A model generated the notes under the pieces. The model saw only the letters and a program-made list of their open reading frames with translations, made no database searches and had not been told where the DNA came from. Below, one piece after another: positions 1 through 8,744 of a DNA stretch of 40,480 nucleotides (its first letter is position 1; every line of letters begins with the position of its first letter). The stretch is from contig JAFGCA010000686.1 in NCBI GenBank assembly GCA_016932895.1, positions 1 to 40,480 of the forward strand, in the 5' to 3' direction. The position numbers and the translations under genes are program-made. The stretch is from Sedimentisphaerales bacterium. Its GTDB lineage: Bacteria > Planctomycetota > Phycisphaerae > Sedimentisphaerales > SG8-4.

Positions 1-475
1 GGAAGCGGGCGCCGTCGTGTGTCGCGACGAGGTTCTTCAAGATCGCCTCCGACAGGTACTTCCACCCCACGTAGTATGCCCGATTCTCGCCGGGTGCGGC
101 TGCCAGGGCCGTGGAAACGAAGATCAGGGTGACGCGGCAGTGGCGGCACCGGTCGATGACGGCGGCGATCGCCTCGCGGTCCCGGGACATGACGCGGGCG
201 TGACGGGCCCAGTCCGGGGCCGCCGGATGGATGAGGCCGAACGCGCAGACGATAAGGGTGGCCGCCCGCACCGTTGGCGGCCACCGCTTCGCAGATCGCG
301 CGTCGCCGCCCGTCAGGACGGCCGCGCGCGGATACCTTGACGATAGAAAGGAGGCCTCCTGTGGATCTCGCGCCACCAGAACCACCTTGTCCCGGGCGGC
401 CCAGTCCATCGCGAGAAGGCGCTCGGCCAGGGCCGTGCGGGGACCGAAGACGACAACAAGATCATCCGGTGCCAA
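1..475 (-). CDS. SDR-like NAD(P)-dependent oxidoreductase/epimerase (partial)
   Basis: The gene runs off the left edge, so only about 158 N-terminal codons are present. The reading frame begins at a TTG (473-475) preceded by a GGGGAGGA ribosome-binding site. It overlaps the stop of the upstream methyltransferase by 14 bases, which suggests translational coupling. A later in-frame ATG, about 21 codons in, is the alternative start. The N-terminus reads as a beta-strand and turn (VVVFGPRTALAERLL), where a Rossmann fold would be expected, although the usual GxxGxxG is degenerate. Further on there is a FVSTALA strand and then YVGWK, which fits the catalytic YxxxK of short-chain dehydrogenases. Its place at the end of the polysaccharide operon suggests nucleotide-sugar modification, but that is inference. 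The missing C-terminus prevents a finer call. Confidence 0.6.
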   Translation of the reverse strand, partial: MAPDDLVVVFGPRTALAERLLAMDWAARDKVVLVARDPQEASFLSSRYPRAAVLTGGDARSAKRWPPTVRAATLIVCAFGLIHPAAPDWARHARVMSRDREAIAAVIDRCRHCRVTLIFVSTALAAAPGENRAYYVGWKYLSEAILKNLVATHDGARF

Positions 476-1451
476 ACGATCCTCCCCGCCCGGAATCGGG
501 CACTGCGATCACTTTGAGGGCATTGCCGCGACCGAGGCCCCCGAAAGGTTTTGCCAGCGCCGAGCCCATGAGGGTAGTGACAAGATGCGCGTTTCGGGCG
601 AACTCGACGACCTCCGCCCCGCGTCGACGGGCCAGGACCAGGCGAAACGATTCGAGAAGCAGGTCGCCGCGCGTGTAGGACCGTGCGCGCCGCACGCGAT
701 AGCCCGCCGCGACGAGCAGCTTGCCGAGCGTTTCGGTCGTGAACAGGTACGTGTGGTAGGGCAGATGCCAGCCGGACCAGCTCTCGCCGAAGATGCTTCG
801 CGAGACGCAGTTGAAGTTGTGTGTGAAGATGAACAGGCGTCCGTGCGGCGCCAGCAGTGTTCTGGCCCGCGCGAGCGTTGCCAACGGATCGGTTGTGTGT
901 TCCAGCGAGAAGGAGAAGAGAACGGTGTCGAATGTCACGGCGCCGTCGCGAAGTGATTCGAGTCGATCGGCCAGGATCTCAATACCGTGCCGCCTGGCCT
1001 GCCGGGCCGAATCCGGATGGGGCTCGATCCCATAGACATCGGCGCCCTTGGGTTTGAGCAGTCTGAGAATCTCGCCGGCGCCGCAGCCCACCTCCAGGAT
1101 GCTCCCCGTAGCCGGCAGTTGCGAGGCGATGAACCGGTGGTGGTTCAGGTTGAGTTTGCGGACGATCCGGGTGACGCCAAGCTTGTCGAGCGCTCGATAG
1201 GTCCGGCCGGCCTTGGTGCGGCACTCACTGCGCTGAAAGATGCGCTGGGCTTTCGAGTAGTGTTCTTCGTACCAGCGGGCGAGGTCGGCCGGAAGCTGCT
1301 TCGTCCGGACCAGCCCGCATCGACGACAGGCGACCATCTCGAAGGTGTCCGGCCGGCGCAGGTACGGATCGCCCGTTCGCATCACCAGGTCGCCGTCGCG
1401 CTCGGCGCAGCAGGCGCAACGCGTCGTTGTCTCCGTCTCGGTTACGAGCAT
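462..1451 (-). CDS. Class I SAM-dependent methyltransferase with N-terminal zinc-ribbon
   Basis: This 329-residue protein begins with two cysteine pairs (CACC near residue 12 and CRRC near residue 38) that look like a zinc-binding knuckle. The Rossmann methyltransferase domain follows, with motif I ILEVGCGAGEILRLL and a later FSLEHTTDPLATLARARTLLAPHGRLFI-type stretch. This is the Methyltransf_13-like layout often found in polysaccharide gene clusters, where such enzymes O- or C-methylate sugars or lipid carriers. The ATG start has an AAGGTG ribosome-binding site seven bases upstream. The 159-bp inverted-repeat element lies 27 bases upstream of the start, between this gene and the deacetylase gene. 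The substrate cannot be read from the sequence. Confidence 0.85.
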   Translation of the reverse strand: MLVTETETTTRCACCAERDGDLVMRTGDPYLRRPDTFEMVACRRCGLVRTKQLPADLARWYEEHYSKAQRIFQRSECRTKAGRTYRALDKLGVTRIVRKLNLNHHRFIASQLPATGSILEVGCGAGEILRLLKPKGADVYGIEPHPDSARQARRHGIEILADRLESLRDGAVTFDTVLFSFSLEHTTDPLATLARARTLLAPHGRLFIFTHNFNCVSRSIFGESWSGWHLPYHTYLFTTETLGKLLVAAGYRVRRARSYTRGDLLLESFRLVLARRRGAEVVEFARNAHLVTTLMGSALAKPFGGLGRGNALKVIAVPDSGRGGSFGTG

Positions 1452-1477
1452 GAGTTTTCACCTTATATCAGGAGTTT

Positions 1478-1636
1478 TGCAAAATGGAGATTAGGCTTAT
1501 ATTCCTCAAGGAAATCGTTGGTGTGATTTCCTTGAAGGAGGGGCCTATACCGATACGCAAAACGCTCCCGTTCTCGGGAGGAAGAATCACGAAGGAGATT
1601 CTTCCTCCCTAAAGTAAGCCTAATCTCCATTTTACA
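1478..1636. mobile_element. 159-bp MITE/ERIC-like palindromic element, copy 1
   Basis: The ends are near-perfect inverted repeats of about 21 bp (left TGCAAAATGGAGATTAGG, right its complement with one change, TGTAAAATGG). Inside are two further hairpins: AAGGAAATC/GATTTCCTT around 1509-1534, and GGGAGGAAGAATC with its exact complement around 1576-1609. A second copy of identical length lies at 23728-23886 in the same orientation, with about 18 differences by eye. The element sits in the 220-bp gap between the deacetylase and methyltransferase genes, so it should be transcribed with the operon. No transposase is present, and I see no convincing target-site duplication. Confidence 0.8.
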
Positions 1637-1671
1637 GAGGTTCAGTCGTATCTTTGACACGGGAATATCCG

Positions 1672-2595
1672 TTACGCCAGGCGCCGGCCGAGGGAGGCCA
1701 GGCTGCAATACAGGGGAAAGCCGGCCGAGAAGCACAATCGCAAATAGGCGGCGTCGGCTCGATTTCCGATGGGGATCCGATTGGTCTCGTACGGGTCACC
1801 GGCTTTGTCCCTCGCGGCCGACCAGTCGTCGCAGAACGCCGCGGCGTACCCGGCTTCCGGCAAAGCGGTCTTGAGGCCGGGGTGGTTGTAATCCCCGTAG
1901 GGATAGGCAAAGCACTCGATCGCCCGGCCCAGTTTCGCCTCCAAGGCGGCTTTGGACTCCGCGACTTCCCGTCGCACGGACCGCGGCGTGAGGTCCGACA
2001 GAAACGGGTGACTGCACGAGTGGGACTGAAAGTCGATTCCATGGCGGTGCATTTCCTGCACCTGACTCCACGAGAGGAGCCGGTGGTCCTGGAAGCGTCG
2101 CAGTGCTTCGATTTCGGCCCGCACCTTGCTGCGCGTCATTTGCAGATTGGGAACGAGACGTTGTTGGATGCGATCCATGTCTCGGGCAATCCAGGTGGCG
2201 CGTTGGCCGACGAAGCCGGTCGCCAGGAAGACCACGGCGGTGAATGAAAATTCCTGGAGGATGGGAAAGGCGTACGTGTGCAAGTCTTCAAAGCCGTCGT
2301 CGAACGTGATCAGGAATGCCCGTTCGTCTCCTGTGAGGTTCCTGCCTTTCTGCCTCAGATAATCCGACAATGAAATGGTCCCATAGCCCCGGGCCTTCAG
2401 ATACGCCAACTGCCGGTGGAAGACGGCCGGATGCGTGGATAAAACGGACTCGCTCGGGCCCACCGAATGGTAGGCCAGCACGGGAATCTGCTCCAACGGG
2501 AGGAATTGGCCGATGTAGCCCAGGGGCCGGCGAAATACGCCGGCCGAAGAGCGGCGGGCCAGGCGGACGGCAAACTCTCGGGTCATCTGAAACAT
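1672..2595 (-). CDS. Polysaccharide deacetylase family protein (NodB-type, CE4)
   Basis: This 307-residue protein carries the NodB homology motifs. An AYHSVG strand lies near residue 41, TFDDGF near residues 97-102 supplies the catalytic and metal-binding Asp pair, and SHSCSH near residues 191-196 supplies the two metal-binding histidines. FAYPYGDYN near residue 240 is the usual later motif. Members hydrolyse N- or O-acetyl groups from amino sugars, using a divalent metal. No cleavable signal peptide is evident, so it may act on a lipid-linked intermediate at the inner membrane. It lies in the middle of the polysaccharide operon, 44 bp downstream of a methyltransferase gene. Confidence 0.88.
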   Translation of the reverse strand: MFQMTREFAVRLARRSSAGVFRRPLGYIGQFLPLEQIPVLAYHSVGPSESVLSTHPAVFHRQLAYLKARGYGTISLSDYLRQKGRNLTGDERAFLITFDDGFEDLHTYAFPILQEFSFTAVVFLATGFVGQRATWIARDMDRIQQRLVPNLQMTRSKVRAEIEALRRFQDHRLLSWSQVQEMHRHGIDFQSHSCSHPFLSDLTPRSVRREVAESKAALEAKLGRAIECFAYPYGDYNHPGLKTALPEAGYAAAFCDDWSAARDKAGDPYETNRIPIGNRADAAYLRLCFSAGFPLYCSLASLGRRLA

Positions 2596-2639
2596 GAATC
2601 GTGCTTTCTCGATTTTCCGGGTGTGACCACACGGGCTCT

Positions 2640-3488
2640 CTACGCGTGCGGTGCCGGAGTCTTGGTCTTTTCGCCGACGAGGGCCACCCCGGCACTGAAA
2701 CGCGCCGGCAGGCGGCAGGTGAACCAGAACCGGTTGAAGCGGATCGCTGCGTTGCGCAGGAGGCCGTGGGGGAACTGGTTGATGTCCCAGAACTCGGTGG
2801 CAAACCGTGTGACTTTCCCGATTCCAAGCTGCTGCAGTGCGGCCGTGAGGTATCCAAGGTCGGCGATGCGAAAGAGGAACGGTTGGCCATCCATGGTTGT
2901 CCAGAATTCAATCCCCGCATCCGATCGCACCATTTTCCCTCTCGCCTTTCTCAGGGGGCGCGTCATCCATCGCAGGCGGGTGTCCATGGAACTCGTGTTC
3001 GCCTCCATGATCACGATTTTCCCTCCCGGCCGGAGGACTCGACAGAGATGGGCCAGGGCCTGCTCCCAGTTCGGGATGTGCATGAGCACGCCTCTGCAAT
3101 GGACGATATCGAACGATTGGCTCTCCAGTTCCAGATCCTCCAGGGCCGCGCGCACGAAATGCAGCCGGCCGTCGAGCCCGCTTCGCCCGGCGCCGGCTCT
3201 CGCTCGCTGGAGCATGGTCTCTGAGATGTCCAGTCCCACGCAGCGGTATCCCTTTCCCGCGATGCGGAGCGCATGGTGGCCCGGGCCGCAGCCGGCATCG
3301 AGGAACAGCGCATCCGGTGGCGGAGACGTCCGGGCCAGCACTCGATCCAGGATGAGGTCGTCGAACTTGTGCTGAAGGGGATTCTCGCGATAGACGGCGT
3401 CCCAGGCGCAGTGGATCGACTCTCGCGCGTACGTGCGATCGAGTCGGATTCGTTCCGATCGTTTCGGGATCACGGTATCTGTCAACAT
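2640..3488 (-). CDS. Class I SAM-dependent methyltransferase (Methyltransf_11-like)
   Basis: This 282-residue protein has a clear SAM-binding motif I, LFLDAGCGPGHHALRIAG (about residues 61-78). The acidic residue at the end of strand 2 is in GLDISE, and post-motif sequences follow (FDIVHCRGVLMHIPNW, RVLRPGGKIVIMEAN). The start ATG at 3488 has GGAGG six bases upstream. It probably methylates a sugar or carrier-linked intermediate of the exopolysaccharide, judging by location only. The 123-bp gap upstream of it, after the flippase gene, holds nothing recognisable. Confidence 0.85.
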   Translation of the reverse strand: MLTDTVIPKRSERIRLDRTYARESIHCAWDAVYRENPLQHKFDDLILDRVLARTSPPPDALFLDAGCGPGHHALRIAGKGYRCVGLDISETMLQRARAGAGRSGLDGRLHFVRAALEDLELESQSFDIVHCRGVLMHIPNWEQALAHLCRVLRPGGKIVIMEANTSSMDTRLRWMTRPLRKARGKMVRSDAGIEFWTTMDGQPFLFRIADLGYLTAALQQLGIGKVTRFATEFWDINQFPHGLLRNAAIRFNRFWFTCRLPARFSAGVALVGEKTKTPAPHA

Positions 3489-3611
3489 GTCGAGCCTCCA
3501 TCGTGGCGATCTTCGGTTGGCTATTGCGCGTCTCTTACCGGCTGTTCTGTCTCTCGTCCGCGAGATGCCGGCGCGGACCGGTGGGCAGACAATCGAGAGT
3601 CCCTGGTCTGT

Positions 3612-4913
3612 CTACAGGTGGATCGGTCGCGCTGATTTCTTCATCGATAGATAGCTGAAGACCAGCAGCAGAACGCCGTACAGGGATTTGGCCAGGGCCG
3701 CGACGACGGCGGCGCCCAGTCCTTCGTACGTGGGAATGAGCAGGAATCCTGCTATGGTCGAGAAAGCCAGCGTCACCAGGGCCGCGAACGCGAACACGGC
3801 CGGCTTGTTGACGGCCAGCATGATCAGCGAGACCGGGTGTGCCGGAAGGGCGATCAGCGTGCCGACAAGGAGCAGTTGCAGAATGCGCGCCCCTCCGGCG
3901 TACTGCTCGGGGTACACGAAGGCCATGACCGTCTGCGAGCAAAAGGCCAGCGGAAGCAGCAGCACGCACATCGGCAGCGATATCTTGAGCGTCTGCACGG
4001 TGTAGGAGACGAAGTCGGACGTATTTGTGATACGGCTGGCCTTGGGGAGAAACACGACGATAAGTGAATAGGCCAGCAGATCGATCGCAAAAACCAGGCG
4101 CCACGCGCCGGCATACACAGCCACCTCGGCCGCACCGCTGAAGTACAGCAACAGAAAGAAACACAGATGCGTGTACAGAATCACGAATAGATTCGCGGCG
4201 AACGGCCATTTGCCAAACTGGAGGAACTTGCCCATGAGGCTCGCTTCCGTGCCGCCTCCCCGCAGAAACTCCTTCGGCACCAGCAGCGTCGTCAGTGCGA
4301 CCGTAGCGAAGGCGGTCGCCACGTGAGCGCTTTGCACCCACTCGGAGCGGCACAGACCCAGCGATATGAGAAGGAGCACCGCGGTCAGCTTGCCGAGCCC
4401 GTTGATGAAGCTGATGCAACTGTGAAGACCAAAGTATTGATAGGCCTGCAAGACGGCCTGGCCGTACCCCCACATCGACATCCCGACGGCGCCGACAAAG
4501 CCGAGCGCAATCGGCCGGCGATAGGCGGGATTGTGGAAAATGCCGTCGGCCAAGGGACCGGCCAACAGAAATCCGAGCAGACAGAGACCCGCCGCCAGAA
4601 GAAACCGCAGCGCCAGCACCTGCTTGATGAGGCCGAACGCTCTGGCAGGGTTGTGATCCAGGTAGAACGACGAGAAACGAACGACACTCGAATCGAAGCT
4701 CTTGCCCGTGATCTCATTTGTCAGCGTCATGGTGGCCGCGAAAACGGAAAGCAGGCCGAAGTCTTCCACGGTCAGGACATGAGCGGCCAGGACGGTTGCC
4801 AGCAGGCTCAGGCCCGCGCCGAGGTATTGTCCGCCGCTGACCAGGAGGACCTCCTTGAGAATGCGAACATTGAGAAAGGATACTGCGGCGGCTCTGCGCG
4901 TTGCTGTCGTCAT
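3612..4913 (-). CDS. Wzx-type oligosaccharide flippase (MOP superfamily)
   Basis: This 433-residue protein is hydrophobic from end to end, with about 12-14 predicted membrane helices. It begins with VSGGQYLGAGLSLLATVLAAHVLTVEDFGLLSVFAA, which matches the N-terminus of polysaccharide-biosynthesis flippases (PST family). These proteins move undecaprenyl-diphosphate-linked repeat units across the inner membrane. Its presence with an O-antigen-ligase/Wzy-like protein and a Wza-type exporter supports a Wzx/Wzy-dependent route. The gene starts four bases from the stop of the neighbouring GT4 gene, which implies co-transcription. Confidence 0.9.
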   Translation of the reverse strand: MTTATRRAAAVSFLNVRILKEVLLVSGGQYLGAGLSLLATVLAAHVLTVEDFGLLSVFAATMTLTNEITGKSFDSSVVRFSSFYLDHNPARAFGLIKQVLALRFLLAAGLCLLGFLLAGPLADGIFHNPAYRRPIALGFVGAVGMSMWGYGQAVLQAYQYFGLHSCISFINGLGKLTAVLLLISLGLCRSEWVQSAHVATAFATVALTTLLVPKEFLRGGGTEASLMGKFLQFGKWPFAANLFVILYTHLCFFLLLYFSGAAEVAVYAGAWRLVFAIDLLAYSLIVVFLPKASRITNTSDFVSYTVQTLKISLPMCVLLLPLAFCSQTVMAFVYPEQYAGGARILQLLLVGTLIALPAHPVSLIMLAVNKPAVFAFAALVTLAFSTIAGFLLIPTYEGLGAAVVAALAKSLYGVLLLVFSYLSMKKSARPIHL

Positions 4914-4916
4914 CGG

Positions 4917-6080
4917 CTATATAACCACCTTCTCATACGTTTTGTGTATGGATGTCATCGTTTCGCAGATATGGAATCGGCGCGCCACGCGGCGCCGGGC
5001 ACGAGCGCCCATCTCGGTCCGCAGTTGTGCATTTGCGACCAGCAGCACGATTTTCTGGGCAAGCTCCCGCGGGTCGTCAGGGGTGACAAGAAACCCTTCG
5101 CGTCCCTCTCTGATGATATCGAGGGGGCCTCCATGCCGCGTGGCAATCACGGGTTTGCCTGCGCTCATGGCTTCGATGGCGACCATGCCGAAACCTTCCG
5201 GGTACACCGACGGCAGGACCAGCACGTCGGTCCGGGACAGAATGGCGTGAAGGTCGGCGATGAATCCGGTGAACCACACCCGGCGGTACAGTCCCGACGT
5301 CTGCACTTCCTGCCGGAGCCGCTGTTCGTACTGTCTGGCTTGCTCGGTGTCACTGGCTCCGACGATGAGGAAGTACGTATCCGGCAGGCTCCTGAGAACC
5401 TGGCGGGCGGCGTCCACGAAGACGTGGGCTCCCTTGAGATGGGTGATGCGGCCGATCATCGACACGACCGGACGATCGGCTGGTATGTCCCCAAGCAGGG
5501 CATGCGAATCGACGGGGGCGTCGCAACGGGCCAGATCGAGACCGTCATGGATGATCTCAAGCGAGTGGGGTTTCAGCCAGGCGGCGCGCATGTGACGGGC
5601 CACTGCACTGGAAATGGCGATAACGTGATCCGCGAGCAGATTGATCGTCGCCGCCAGGGCCAGGCCCACAAGCCTGGGTCTGGTGCGTATCTCTCTGACG
5701 TGGCAGAGCACCGGTATCCGGCAGAGCCGCGCCGCCACGAGCGGGCCGATGAGGGAGCTGGTGTTGACGTGGACGAGGTCCACGCGGCGTTTTCGCAGCA
5801 TCACGGCCAGCCAAACCACTTCGACCGCGAGCTTGCAGAAATAGGCGACGTACCCCAGCGGGTTGCGAAAGCGGCGGATGATGCTCATGCAAGGCGGATA
5901 GACGATCTCCACTCCCAGCGCCTCAACGCGGGCGCTGAGCGGACCGGGCCAGGGAAGGACAACGAACGGCTCGTACTTGTCCCTGTCGATCATTTCCAGC
6001 ATGTGGTACAGACACCGGTCGGACCCCCAGAGATCCGAGGAGGAATGGACGTACAACACTCTGGATTTGGTCTTTTTCAT
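4917..6080 (-). CDS. Glycosyltransferase family 4
   Basis: The product is about 387 residues with a GT-B fold. The N-terminal domain opens with RVLYVHSSSDLWGSDRCLYHML, and the C-terminal domain contains VSMIGRITHLKGAHVFVDAA and the GT4 donor-binding stretch LPSVYPEGFGMVAIEAMSAGKPVIA with its E-x7-E pattern. It should transfer a sugar from a nucleotide donor to a lipid-linked oligosaccharide at the cytoplasmic face. The frame is open for another 250 codons upstream, but that part is a shadow of the next gene. The best start is the ATG at 6080, whose TG forms an ATGA overlap with the stop of the upstream GT4 gene. The ATG at 6089 is an alternative. Confidence 0.9.
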   Translation of the reverse strand: MKKTKSRVLYVHSSSDLWGSDRCLYHMLEMIDRDKYEPFVVLPWPGPLSARVEALGVEIVYPPCMSIIRRFRNPLGYVAYFCKLAVEVVWLAVMLRKRRVDLVHVNTSSLIGPLVAARLCRIPVLCHVREIRTRPRLVGLALAATINLLADHVIAISSAVARHMRAAWLKPHSLEIIHDGLDLARCDAPVDSHALLGDIPADRPVVSMIGRITHLKGAHVFVDAARQVLRSLPDTYFLIVGASDTEQARQYEQRLRQEVQTSGLYRRVWFTGFIADLHAILSRTDVLVLPSVYPEGFGMVAIEAMSAGKPVIATRHGGPLDIIREGREGFLVTPDDPRELAQKIVLLVANAQLRTEMGARARRRVARRFHICETMTSIHKTYEKVVI

Positions 6081-7204
6081 GCGTGACATGCCGCTGTCAG
6101 GTGTCTTTCGATTTGCCGGGCCGCCTGCTCGACCGAGTATTTGGCCAGGACGCGCTTGCGGCCTTGCCGGGCGAGCCGCTCTCGTAGCGGGGGCCGGTCG
6201 AGAAGCCGCTCGACGGCCCGGACCACCGCCTCTACGCTGTTCGGCTCGACCACGAGGCCGGCTTTGCCGTCGTCGAGCACGGTTCTCAAATCCCCCACAT
6301 CCGTGGCAACCACGGGCCGGCCCAGAACCATCGCTTCGAGCACGGTGATGGGCAGGCTCTCCGTCAAAGAGCACGTAACGAACACGTCCAGGGCCGCCAG
6401 GCAGTCGATGATGCTCTCGCGGTAGCCCGTAAACGTCACCGCCTCGGCGATGCGCAGCTCGCGCGCCAGGGCTTCCAGTTCCTTGCGACAGGGCCCCTCC
6501 CCGACGAGGAGGCATCGCAGGCGGGGATATTGCCGTCGCAAGCGGGCGAAGGCGCGCAGCAGGATGTGATGTCCCTTGCCCCGGTGCAGCCTCCCGACGG
6601 TGCCCATGAGCATCTCGGATTCGCCCGGACCCAATTCTCGGCGCAGCGCGCGGACGCGCGCCGGGGCCACTTTCAGAGCTTCTGCGTCCACGCTGTTCGG
6701 TACGACGCCGACCGCCAGGCGTCGGCAGCGTGCTTCCATGACGGACCGGAGCTTCTCCGAGCCGACGAGGACCATATCGGCTGCGGGAATGAGCCGGCTG
6801 TCGATCCACTCGTGAAATCGGGTCTTGAGGCGTGCCGTGGGGCCCAGCCATCCGTGGATTTGGGAGACCCAGACGGCCCGCGTCATCGCGGTCATCGCTC
6901 GACCAACCAGATCGGCCCGCATGTCGTGAGTGTACACGACGTCGATGTCCTGATCGTGTATGACCTTCTTGATTCGATATAGGGCCGGCGCGGCAGAGAA
7001 GGAGTTCCTCCAGCGCACGGTCTTCTCGTTGATGGCCAGGGCGGCGGCATCTCCCAGGGCCGGCAGCTTGTAGCGGGGGTCGTGGCTGAGTTTCACCAGC
7101 GTGAGCTTGAAGCGTTCCCGGTCCAGATGTCTCAAGAGGGATGACAAAAGGGTCTCAGCGCCGCCGGTGCGCCCATAGTTGCTCTTGATCACGAGAACGT
7201 TCAT
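6077..7204 (-). CDS. Glycosyltransferase family 4
   Basis: This is a 375-residue GT-B enzyme. The acceptor-side domain starts MNVLVIKSNYGRTGGAETLL. The donor-side domain has GTVGRLHRGKGHHILLRAFARL and TCSLTESLPITVLEAMVLGRPVVATDVGG-type sequence (starting near residue 283), with the conserved E-x7-E. It sits between the O-antigen ligase-like gene and a second GT4 gene, and it overlaps the latter by four bases. Donor and linkage specificity cannot be inferred from the sequence. Confidence 0.9.
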   Translation of the reverse strand: MNVLVIKSNYGRTGGAETLLSSLLRHLDRERFKLTLVKLSHDPRYKLPALGDAAALAINEKTVRWRNSFSAAPALYRIKKVIHDQDIDVVYTHDMRADLVGRAMTAMTRAVWVSQIHGWLGPTARLKTRFHEWIDSRLIPAADMVLVGSEKLRSVMEARCRRLAVGVVPNSVDAEALKVAPARVRALRRELGPGESEMLMGTVGRLHRGKGHHILLRAFARLRRQYPRLRCLLVGEGPCRKELEALARELRIAEAVTFTGYRESIIDCLAALDVFVTCSLTESLPITVLEAMVLGRPVVATDVGDLRTVLDDGKAGLVVEPNSVEAVVRAVERLLDRPPLRERLARQGRKRVLAKYSVEQAARQIERHLTAACHA

Positions 7205-7209
7205 GCCCG

Positions 7210-8739
7210 CTATGTCCCTTCCCAGAGTGACGGCTCATCCACGAGCGGGCAGCTCGCGGTTTGCTTCTGTTGCTGTTCTGCGGTCATCTGTCGCATCGCC
7301 GCCGCCAGACCCGCCAGAATCCACCAGATCTTCTGCTCCTGGGCGTGCAGAAAGAGGGCGATCATGCAGAATGCGATCAGGCTGATTTGCACGGCCCGGG
7401 CCAGGTCCCGCATCTCGAAGTCGTTTTGTTCGGCCGCCGCCGCGGCGACCGCCTGCGTATCCGACACCCCCAGGCCCAGAAATACCAGGAGCAGAATCAA
7501 CCCAATGACACCGGTCTCGACCGCCACCTCCAGGTACATGTTGTGCGCGCCGATCTGGTGGACCTGGAAGCTGCCTCCGGCGATCTCCGTGAGCCAGTAG
7601 GCCTCGGCGGCCGTCTCGCTGTTGGTTTCCATGAAGACGGGGCCGAAGTTGCCCTGCCCGACGCCGAGCAGCCAGTGCTTCCGAAAGATGCCAAGACCGT
7701 TCCTTTGCAGGTCCCAGCGCGAGGCAATCGAGGCGCTCTGCTGCAAATGCCGCCAGGAGAATACTCTTTCCAGATAACTGCGCGGCAGCACCAGGGGCGA
7801 CAACGCCAGAACCACCGACAACAGCGCCACGAGAGGAGCGGTGAGTCTCAGCAGGCGCCAGCGGATCAGGAGCAGGAGAACGAGAGCCATTCCCATAAAG
7901 CCGGTCCGGTTGTGTGTCATGACCAGAGCCGCGAGCTCGACGGCCAGGGCGATCAGGGCCGCGAGCTTGAGCGACGCGCGCGTTTGCGTGCGGAGGATCG
8001 CGCAGTTCAACGCCAGGACGGCGACGAGGAACAGGGTCAGCCAGTTGGGATCTTCGAGCGTTCCGGTCGGTCTGACAAAGCCGCCGGCTTCGAGCTGCTC
8101 GGGCGCTACGATGCCGGCTTGGTGCTGACCGAATTCCTTGAAGAAGACGTCGCCCGATACCTGGAATTGAGGCTGTGTGTACTGGAGCACCGCGGCGGTT
8201 GAAGCGATCAGGCCCGTTCCGACGAGGAGCAGGGCGAACTGTCGGACGTGTCGCGGTTTTTCGATGAGGTTCGCCACCAGGAAGTAGAGCACGAAGTTGC
8301 TCACGAGTTTTGACGCGTCGGCCAGGGCGACGTACCCATCCTGCGCATAGGCCACGGAGAATCCGCCGAGTCCTACGAAGGCGGCGCCGGCCCACATCTG
8401 TTTCGAAAACGTGACGCTCCTTTTCCAAATCAGAGTGTGTCCAAGCCAGCCGGCGAGCGTGACGAGCCCGAGGAGTTTGGCGATGCTGGGGAACAGCAGC
8501 GCGTTGGTCGCCCCGAGCTTTCCGAGATGTCCGAGGTTGATCGCGGCCACGATCGTCAGCGCCAGGCCAAGCCGGGGCCGGGCCAGCAGAAGCGCCAGCA
8601 GGAACACGGCGATCGGGACCAGGCATCCTTTGGGCCCCATCCCCAATACCGCTGCCGCCGCACCCAGTCCGGCCAGCATGCCCAGCAGCGCACGGATGGG
8701 CAACACTCTCTGACAGGTTGTCACAGGGGAGGTCAACAT
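7210..8739 (-). CDS. O-antigen ligase / Wzy-type polymerase family protein
   Basis: This 509-residue integral membrane protein has about 11-12 hydrophobic segments. A large non-membrane loop (roughly residues 330-420) contains LLGVGQGNFG and HNMYLEVAVETGVIG, the Wzy_C/O-antigen-ligase hallmark with its conserved His. An RTG-containing loop (MTHNRTGFMG) precedes it. Such proteins either polymerise repeat units or ligate glycans to a lipid carrier, and sequence alone does not separate the two. With a flippase and a Wza/chain-length pair in the same operon, polymerase is the more likely role. The stop lies five bases before the ATG of the next GT4 gene. Confidence 0.88.
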   Translation of the reverse strand: MLTSPVTTCQRVLPIRALLGMLAGLGAAAAVLGMGPKGCLVPIAVFLLALLLARPRLGLALTIVAAINLGHLGKLGATNALLFPSIAKLLGLVTLAGWLGHTLIWKRSVTFSKQMWAGAAFVGLGGFSVAYAQDGYVALADASKLVSNFVLYFLVANLIEKPRHVRQFALLLVGTGLIASTAAVLQYTQPQFQVSGDVFFKEFGQHQAGIVAPEQLEAGGFVRPTGTLEDPNWLTLFLVAVLALNCAILRTQTRASLKLAALIALAVELAALVMTHNRTGFMGMALVLLLLIRWRLLRLTAPLVALLSVVLALSPLVLPRSYLERVFSWRHLQQSASIASRWDLQRNGLGIFRKHWLLGVGQGNFGPVFMETNSETAAEAYWLTEIAGGSFQVHQIGAHNMYLEVAVETGVIGLILLLVFLGLGVSDTQAVAAAAAEQNDFEMRDLARAVQISLIAFCMIALFLHAQEQKIWWILAGLAAAMRQMTAEQQQKQTASCPLVDEPSLWEGT

Positions 8740-8744
8740 GGGCG

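Noticed and set aside
1478..1612. A 42-codon ORF (starting MEIRLIF) conserved in both copies of the 159-bp element
   Set aside because: Most differences between the copies change the amino acid, and the opposite strand is open too. The openness follows from the palindromic structure, so selection on a peptide is unlikely.
4323..6086. 587-codon plus-strand open frame across the flippase and GT4 genes
   Set aside because: It is the antisense shadow of clear minus-strand genes, its composition is polar and low-complexity, and it has no recognisable domain.
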